DNA of 29,951 nt from Spongospora subterranea. Its lineage: Eukaryota; Endomyxa; Phytomyxea; Plasmodiophorida; Plasmodiophoridae. Under the pieces are notes generated by a model, which did not search any database, had not been told where the DNA came from, and worked only from the letters and a program-made list of their open reading frames with translations. The translations under genes were made by a program, and so were the position numbers. The stretch spans positions 2,326-32,276 of the forward strand of contig OUQQ01000202.1 of the NCBI GenBank assembly GCA_900404475.1, in the 5' to 3' direction. Positions within the stretch are counted from its first letter, which is position 1; the number at the start of each line of letters is the position of its first letter. Positions 28,726 through 29,951 of this stretch are shown here, piece by piece.

Positions 28726-29665
28726 AGGTGACGGGAACCTATTGCTTGGCAGCGATAAGATTGCGGCAACTTTATCTATGGATGCAACTAAAGTGGCACC
28801 AGCATTCCTATTATCGCCCCGCCATTGGCCGCGTTCCCCCTGAGCACATCATTCCTCTCACCGGCCCAGATACCCCTGACTCCTGCGACTGCATCTTCTG
28901 TTGACCTCGCTGTAGAGATCAAGGTAAATCATGTAGCAGGTCATTGGGGTTCATTTAATTTCTTGTACAACAGTGCGCTGTACTCTCAGTACAAGGAACA
29001 GGTGTAGAAATCAGTTGAATTCAACAACAGCGTTCTGAAATCAGTTCTTGACTCGCCGGGGATGACGTTGGCACTGATTTCGTACGGCGGTCAATTTTGT
29101 GTAAGCATCACGACGACATCTTGCTGCCATTCTCATTGGGGAATGATACAGTACGATTTCCTTGACGGCAAAAGCAGCTGTGGCTCTACGATTTATGCCA
29201 ATCACGCTGCCGGAAGGAGTTCAAGGGGCGCCTGCATCTTTGGTGGTGTCTTGAAGACTGTTGGGCCAATCCGGGCATTTTTTACAAGCAGGTGTCGCGC
29301 GAGAGCTTGTCGAGGTATCCGATTTCGCATCGGATTCCCTTGTTCTTCATCTGTGCTCAAGCCATACCGCACGCAAGGTTGAAGATTCTTGCTCTTCGAT
29401 CAGTCCGTTTACTGTGATTACCACAGGATACCAACGCCGCGTCCTAGTGCTCACCATATTTTTCATTCGCGTGATGCTCATGGCGACCAACGTCGATGAC
29501 TTAGATCGAAGAGAACGTATCGCCATGGAGTGGTCCGGCCTGCTATGGTTCTCGTCAATGCGACTTCACATGACGTCATTGCGGAATTTGGCCCATCATG
29601 TCTTCGGATCGATATTCGTTTTCGCTAGATCCAATGTTATCATTTCCTCGCGATTGTACAGAAGA
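28590..29665 (+). CDS. Unidentified multi-exon protein, plus strand, exons not resolved
   Basis: Several plus-strand stretches separated by plausible 50-nt introns read like one beta-rich protein. With the intron 28677-28727 removed, a frame gives RLDNSGSDGNLLLGSDKIAA. Next come PLTPATASSVDLAVEIK before a donor at 28923, VLKSVLDSPGMTLALISYGG near 29040, HFLQAGVARELVEVSDFASD near 29277, and VVRPAMVLVNATSHDVIAEF near 29560. Strand-like segments ending in similar hydrophobic patterns suggest repeated beta-sandwich domains, but I cannot name a family. Some phases conflict, so part of this may be wrong or the gene may be damaged. No confident ATG or final stop is fixed. Confidence 0.3.
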
Positions 29666-29951
29666 AGCCTGCGAACGCATTTTCGGCATCATTCGCCAGT
29701 GTAATCGCGAGACGCAGTTTCAAAGTTCCATTCACCTTTATGTTCGCCCAGCGCCATGATATCATCAAATAGGATACCGATGGTTTAAACCTAGGTCATA
29801 ATCATAGCATCGTCTTGATACCTGAAACTTCAGACGTTCTTGAACGTTTCGAGTGAGATTTGTGGCCATCGGAGAAAGACCTCATTATTACCTGTGGCTG
29901 TCATGCAAACGCGCCATTGTTGCGTCGCATCCTTGCAACACAATTTCCCGA

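Noticed and set aside
1..29951. Prokaryotic or viral origin, CRISPR arrays, operons, integrated virus
   Set aside because: Spliceosomal introns run through nearly all genes. No spaced repeat array, phage or viral structural gene was seen, and the only mobile DNA is transposon relics and MITE-like repeats.

Overview
The window is nuclear DNA from a microbial eukaryote. Nearly every recognisable gene is broken by very short GT-AG introns (32-119 nt, most 46-64 nt), and the reading frames only make sense once these are removed. I rebuilt the genes by joining exons and checking codon phase across every junction. The organism very likely makes motile cilia or flagella, because a full radial-spoke head protein 9 gene is present. 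It also has mitochondria (bL25, an LYR protein and an organelle-type DEAD helicase). Gene density is about one per 2 kb. The lineage cannot be fixed from sequence alone. A flagellated protist or zoosporic pathogen with a compact genome, such as a plasmodiophorid-like rhizarian, would fit, but that is a guess.

Layout from left to right. 1-756 has no confident gene. 757-1778 (+) is a TruB/Pus4 tRNA pseudouridine synthase, ending 38 bp from the convergent 3' end of a mitochondrial bL25 gene (1817-2586, -). After an AT-rich gap comes a LYR-motif protein (3785-4160, -). 4.7-6.2 kb is a relic zone with a decayed transmembrane/P-loop NTPase pseudogene, a 150-bp MITE with perfect 27-bp terminal inverted repeats and TA flanks, and a diverged second MITE fragment. 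Three head-to-tail plus-strand genes follow: adenylosuccinate lyase (6190-8138), a coiled-coil PUB-domain protein (8428-9581) and an AlkB-type Fe(II)/2-oxoglutarate dioxygenase (10573-11369). Two decayed DDE transposase copies in inverted orientation (about 11.5-13.2 kb) form a large imperfect palindrome.

An ER-type DnaJ with a J domain and zinc finger (13747-15327, +) converges on eIF6 (15428-16437, -). Next on the minus strand are a Myb/SANT-like protein (17099-18055), a possible very small gene, and two tandem, intact ammonium transporter genes with identical 12-exon structure (18625-20730 and 21493-23594). A DEAD-box helicase (24176-26188, +) starts divergently 581 bp from the second transporter and converges on RSPH9 (26314-27397, -). 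The right end (27.4-29.95 kb) holds a possible secreted small protein, a 38-bp inverted repeat and unresolved exons of unknown genes.

Most genes are housekeeping: tRNA modification, mitochondrial and cytosolic ribosome function, purine synthesis, ER folding and cilia. They do not form an operon-like pathway. The more unusual material is in the transposon and relic zones, the ammonium transporter duplication and the unassigned right end. I found no convincing undescribed multi-gene system.
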